Below are positions 6,964 to 9,555 of a DNA stretch of 9,555 nt, piece by piece. The stretch lies in the NCBI GenBank assembly GCA_937960785.1, contig CALGOZ010000086.1, positions 1 through 9,555 on the forward strand, read 5' to 3'. This DNA comes from an uncultured Pseudogracilibacillus sp. (GTDB lineage Bacteria; Bacillota; Bacilli; Bacillales; Amphibacillaceae). The first letter of the stretch is position 1, and every line of letters begins with the position of its first letter. The notes under the pieces are model-generated. The model searched no databases and had not been told where the DNA came from. It saw only the letters and a list, made by a program, of their open reading frames with translations. The position numbers were made by a program, and so were the translations under genes.

Positions 6964-8013
6964 ATGCTTCATATTGATGACTTGTTAAAAAAGGCGGTAG
7001 CTGACGATGCTTCGGATTTACATTTGTCAGTTGCTTCCCCTCCTATTTATCGGATTCACGGTCGCCTCGAGCGATACGGAACAGAAAAATTAACGACTGA
7101 GCAGACGGAAATGATGGCCCGACAATTGCTCGGTGACCGCTGGGAATATTTCTTAGAGCAAAAGGAACTCGACTTTGCCTACGAGATTGAAGGGGTTTCT
7201 CGTTTTCGCTTAAACGTCTTCCACCAAAAGGGAGCAGTAAGTATCGCTGCTCGTGTTATTCCGGAAATAATTCCGACAATCGAACAGCTAGAACTACCGA
7301 TGATTTTACAATCGTTAATGACACGCCCGCACGGTTTAATTTTAGTAACCGGACCGACGGGATCTGGTAAATCGACGACGCTAGCTGCAATGATTGATTT
7401 TGTTAATCGAACAGCAAATAAACATATTATTACACTGGAAGACCCCATTGAATATGTGCACGAACATGGCGAATCGATCGTTCAACAGCGAGAAGTAGGC
7501 GAAGATACGAGCCAGTTTGCTAATGGATTGCGCGCTGCCTTAAGGCAAGACCCGGACGTTATTCTAGTCGGGGAAATGCGCGATTTAGAAACGATTCAAA
7601 CTGCAATTACCGCAGCGGAAACTGGCCACCTCGTCTTAGCGACACTTCATACAAACAGTGCGGCTCAGACGATTACGCGAATTATCGACGTATTCCCACC
7701 GCACCAGCAGTCGCAAATCCGAGTGCAACTTGCCTCTGTCCTCGAGGCGGTTATATCTCAACGACTTTTTCGTCGAATCGACCGTCCAGGACGGATCGCA
7801 GCGACAGAAATATTAATTTCCCATCCGTCGGTTGCAAATTTAATTCGTAACAATAAAATCGATCAAATTCGTAATGTTATTCAAACGAGCAAGTCCCTAG
7901 GCATGCATACGATTACGATGTCGATTCAACAATTAGTAAACCAAGGTATCATTTCAAATGAAGATGCAATGCCTTATATAACGAGTGCAGGTGATTTTAA
8001 TGGAGATGTATAA
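6964..8013 (+). CDS. pilT: Type IV pilus retraction ATPase PilT
   Basis: Cytoplasmic ATPase that powers depolymerisation of the pilus, giving twitching and surface pulling. The 349 residues fit the family. There is the short N-terminal PAS-like region (SDLHLS at 17-22) and no MshEN domain. The RecA-like core has Walker A GPTGSGKST (130-138, K136), Asp box ITLEDPIEY (156-164), Walker B VILVGEMRD (199-207, E204) and His box GHLVLATLHT (221-230). There is no tetracysteine, which separates it from PilB. The PilT hallmark AIRNLIREGK is here SVANLIRNNK (289-298), keeping NLIR and K but losing the usual Glu. The start follows AAGGAGGT (6951-6958), which overlaps the pilB stop. It ends 14 nt inside pilC. 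Confidence 0.96.
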   Translation: MLHIDDLLKKAVADDASDLHLSVASPPIYRIHGRLERYGTEKLTTEQTEMMARQLLGDRWEYFLEQKELDFAYEIEGVSRFRLNVFHQKGAVSIAARVIPEIIPTIEQLELPMILQSLMTRPHGLILVTGPTGSGKSTTLAAMIDFVNRTANKHIITLEDPIEYVHEHGESIVQQREVGEDTSQFANGLRAALRQDPDVILVGEMRDLETIQTAITAAETGHLVLATLHTNSAAQTITRIIDVFPPHQQSQIRVQLASVLEAVISQRLFRRIDRPGRIAATEILISHPSVANLIRNNKIDQIRNVIQTSKSLGMHTITMSIQQLVNQGIISNEDAMPYITSAGDFNGDV

Positions 8014-9214
8014 ATATGTCGGAAGAACCGAATCCGGCGCCATTAAGCGCGGAACAATCGAAGGTACTTCCCGGCGCGATGTAATGAATCAACTACGTGC
8101 ACAAGGTATTAGCCCAAGAGAATTAACAGAGACAAAACCATCGATCTTTAATCGTGACCTTAATATTGGTGGTAATCGCGTAAAAGCAGAAGACTTCGTA
8201 ATTTATTGCCGTCAGTTTGCAACGTTAATTCGTGCAGGGGTAACGATTGTCGATGCGACGAATATATTAGCTGACCAAACAGAAAGTAAAGCATTACAAA
8301 AAACGCTAAGACAAGTAGAGTCTGAAATCCGTAGCGGGATTGCCTTTTCTGATGCGGTAGAAAAACATCCAAAAGTATTTCCTCCGCTCTTTTCTAATAT
8401 GGTACGGGCTGGGGAAATGACGGGTAACTTAGACGATACGCTAGACCGAATGGCATCATATTTCGAAAAGCAACACACCCTTAAGAAAAACGTTCAATCG
8501 ACGATGGCGTATCCAGCAATATTAACCGTCTTAATTATTGGTGTTGTAATCTTTCTATTAATTTATATTATTCCGCAATTTATGGGTATTTACGATCAAT
8601 TCGGTAGTGAACTACCAGCCATTACCCAGTTTATTATCGGTGTTAGTGAAGTCGTGCAAGAGTTATGGTGGCTTGTCTTAATCATCCTAGCTATCGTAAT
8701 TGGTATTCTCATATTTTTATACCGAACGAACAAGCCGTTCCATTATTGGGTAAATGTGATGTTTTTACGGATGCCGATTTTCGGTAAGTTACTTCAGAAG
8801 ACACAAATTGCACGAATGACACGAACCTTATCATCTTTATTTTCAAGTGCAGTACCGATTTTAGATGCGCTAGAAATAGTCGCAAAAGTTGTCGAAAACC
8901 CCGTTATAAGTAAAGTTGTAACGGATGCGAGGACGAACTTAGAAGAAGGTGGAACCTTATCGGAACCTTTAGCGAAGCATTGGGTCTTTCCACCCCTCGT
9001 CCATCAAATGACAGCGATCGGTGAAGAGACGGGAACCCTTGACTATATGTTGGAGAAGATTGCTGACTTTTACGAAGAAGATGTCGATCGTACGGTCGAT
9101 ACGTTAAAATCTTTAATCGAACCGCTAATGATCGTACTTCTTGCCTTCGTCGTTGGCTTTATCGTCTTATCCGTTATGGTACCGATGTTCCAAGTATTTA
9201 CAGAAATTCAATAA
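8000..9214 (+). CDS. pilC: Type IV pilus inner-membrane platform protein PilC (GspF/T2SSF family)
   Basis: Polytopic membrane protein that forms the base on which PilB and PilT act. The 404 residues fit the family. Two T2SSF repeats are visible: the first about 68-190 with AGEMTGNLDDTLDRMA (137-152), the second about 270-395 with GEETGTLDYMLEKIADFYEEDVD (341-363). Three membrane helices lie near 172-194, 222-241 and 376-397. ATG at 8000 is preferred over the longer GTG at 7985: AGGTGAT (7989-7995) sits just upstream of it, and the protein then begins MEMYKYVGR like other PilC proteins. ATG at 8006 is a less likely alternative because its GGAG is immediately adjacent. It overlaps the end of pilT, as expected of coupled operon genes. 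Confidence 0.95.
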   Translation: MEMYKYVGRTESGAIKRGTIEGTSRRDVMNQLRAQGISPRELTETKPSIFNRDLNIGGNRVKAEDFVIYCRQFATLIRAGVTIVDATNILADQTESKALQKTLRQVESEIRSGIAFSDAVEKHPKVFPPLFSNMVRAGEMTGNLDDTLDRMASYFEKQHTLKKNVQSTMAYPAILTVLIIGVVIFLLIYIIPQFMGIYDQFGSELPAITQFIIGVSEVVQELWWLVLIILAIVIGILIFLYRTNKPFHYWVNVMFLRMPIFGKLLQKTQIARMTRTLSSLFSSAVPILDALEIVAKVVENPVISKVVTDARTNLEEGGTLSEPLAKHWVFPPLVHQMTAIGEETGTLDYMLEKIADFYEEDVDRTVDTLKSLIEPLMIVLLAFVVGFIVLSVMVPMFQVFTEIQ

Positions 9215-9223
9215 AAACATAAC

Positions 9224-9272
9224 CACTCCATTTGAAAGGGGTGATGCAACGATAAACATTAAGAAAGCATCA
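9224..9272 (+). other. Mutually exclusive RNA hairpins between pilC and the prepilin gene
   Basis: CACTCC (9224-9229) can pair with GGGGTG (9238-9243), one pair being G-T. TGATGC (9242-9247) can pair perfectly with GCATCA (9267-9272). The stems share bases 9242-9243, so they cannot both form fully. No T-run follows either, so neither is a convincing terminator. They could be an mRNA processing or stability element separating machinery genes from the highly expressed pilin. This role is inference. Confidence 0.35.
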
Positions 9273-9317
9273 TTATTATATTGTCTATATTTATAAAATT
9301 AATAGGAGGTATGGAAC

Positions 9318-9555
9318 ATGAAAAAGACAATTCAAAGACTTAAAAACGAACGAGGATTAACCTTAGTAGAACTACTTGCGGTGATTGTAATTTTAGCAAT
9401 CATTGCGATTATCGCTTTCGTATTTATCGGAGGAGTAATTGATAACTCAAGAAAGGATGCCCATATATCTAACGCACAACAAGTAATTAACGCTGCTAAA
9501 CTTTATGAAACAGGAGGAGGAAAATTCCCTGTCGAAGTAGAAAAATTGCAGGATG
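9318..9555 (+). CDS. Type IV prepilin, 5' part (cut by window end)
   Basis: Structural or minor pilin subunit processed by the prepilin peptidase and assembled by PilB/PilC. Seventy-nine codons are visible with no stop. The N-terminus is a class III signal: a charged leader MKKTIQRLKNERG (1-13), cleavage after G13, then L-T-L-V-E with the conserved Glu at +5 and a hydrophobic alpha-1N helix (about 14-40). Position +1 is Leu, where Phe or Met is commoner; Gram-positive pilins often show this. The helix is followed by a polar stretch and KLYETGGGKFP, as in small Gram-positive pilins. The ATG at 9318 follows AGGAGGT (9304-9310) with 7-nt spacing; the ATG at 9311 opens a frame that stops quickly. 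Whether this is the major pilin cannot be told from the fragment. Confidence 0.93.
   Translation, partial: MKKTIQRLKNERGLTLVELLAVIVILAIIAIIAFVFIGGVIDNSRKDAHISNAQQVINAAKLYETGGGKFPVEVEKLQD

Noticed and set aside
7985..7999. GTG at 7985 as the pilC start.
   Set aside because: It lies upstream of the AGGTGAT site that best serves ATG 8000, and it adds residues not typical of PilC N-termini.
9221..9250. GAAAGGGGTGATGCAAC after an ACC-type hairpin arm recalls part of a class I c-di-GMP (GEMM-I) riboswitch.
   Set aside because: The conserved upstream AGGGCAAACC-like strand and the downstream second hairpin with tetraloop receptor are not present; the resemblance is confined to one hairpin.
1..9555. 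tRNA, rRNA, CRISPR arrays, insertion sequences or signs of recent transfer.
   Set aside because: No repeat-spacer pattern, transposase, terminal repeats or RNA-gene signatures were seen; composition looks even across the genes.

Overview
The window looks like a chromosomal piece of a low-GC Gram-positive bacterium (Bacillota, probably Bacillales). It is AT-rich, has strong AGGAGG-type ribosome binding sites, sigma-A-like promoters, several GTG/TTG starts, and proteins of Gram-positive type. All real genes are on the + strand and all but one clearly belong to a type IV pilus (T4P) system. PilT, the retraction ATPase, is present, so this is more than a ComG-type DNA-uptake pseudopilus. The species cannot be named from the sequence.

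Layout: (1) 42-794, prepilin peptidase PilD. (2) 795-1007, a promoter and an unexplained leader of about 160 nt. (3) 1008-3452, a soluble sensor protein with PAS repeats followed by GGDEF and EAL domains, both with intact catalytic motifs. (4) 3453-3752, a 300-nt regulatory region holding a sigma-A-type promoter with A-tracts, a class II cyclic-di-GMP riboswitch aptamer and an overlapping intrinsic terminator. (5) 3753-9214, a tightly packed operon: a secreted or membrane-anchored protein with a degenerate VanW-like region and a G5-like region, then pilB (extension ATPase with an N-terminal MshEN-type c-di-GMP-binding domain), pilT (retraction ATPase) and pilC (inner-membrane platform). (6) 9215-9317, a spacer with alternative RNA hairpins. 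(7) 9318 to the edge, the 5' part of a type IV prepilin gene, cut by the window end.

How it works together (inference built on known families): the PAS-GGDEF-EAL protein can make or break c-di-GMP. The riboswitch is arranged so that ligand-stabilised P1 uses the same CCTTAA strand the terminator needs, so c-di-GMP should switch the pilus operon ON. The PilB made from that operon carries a second c-di-GMP receptor domain. Synthesis/degradation, transcriptional read-out and motor-level read-out of one second messenger thus sit within about 6 kb. The individual parts are known classes. The compact arrangement, the extra anti-P1 hairpin and the divergent VanW/G5-like lead gene are the least ordinary points.
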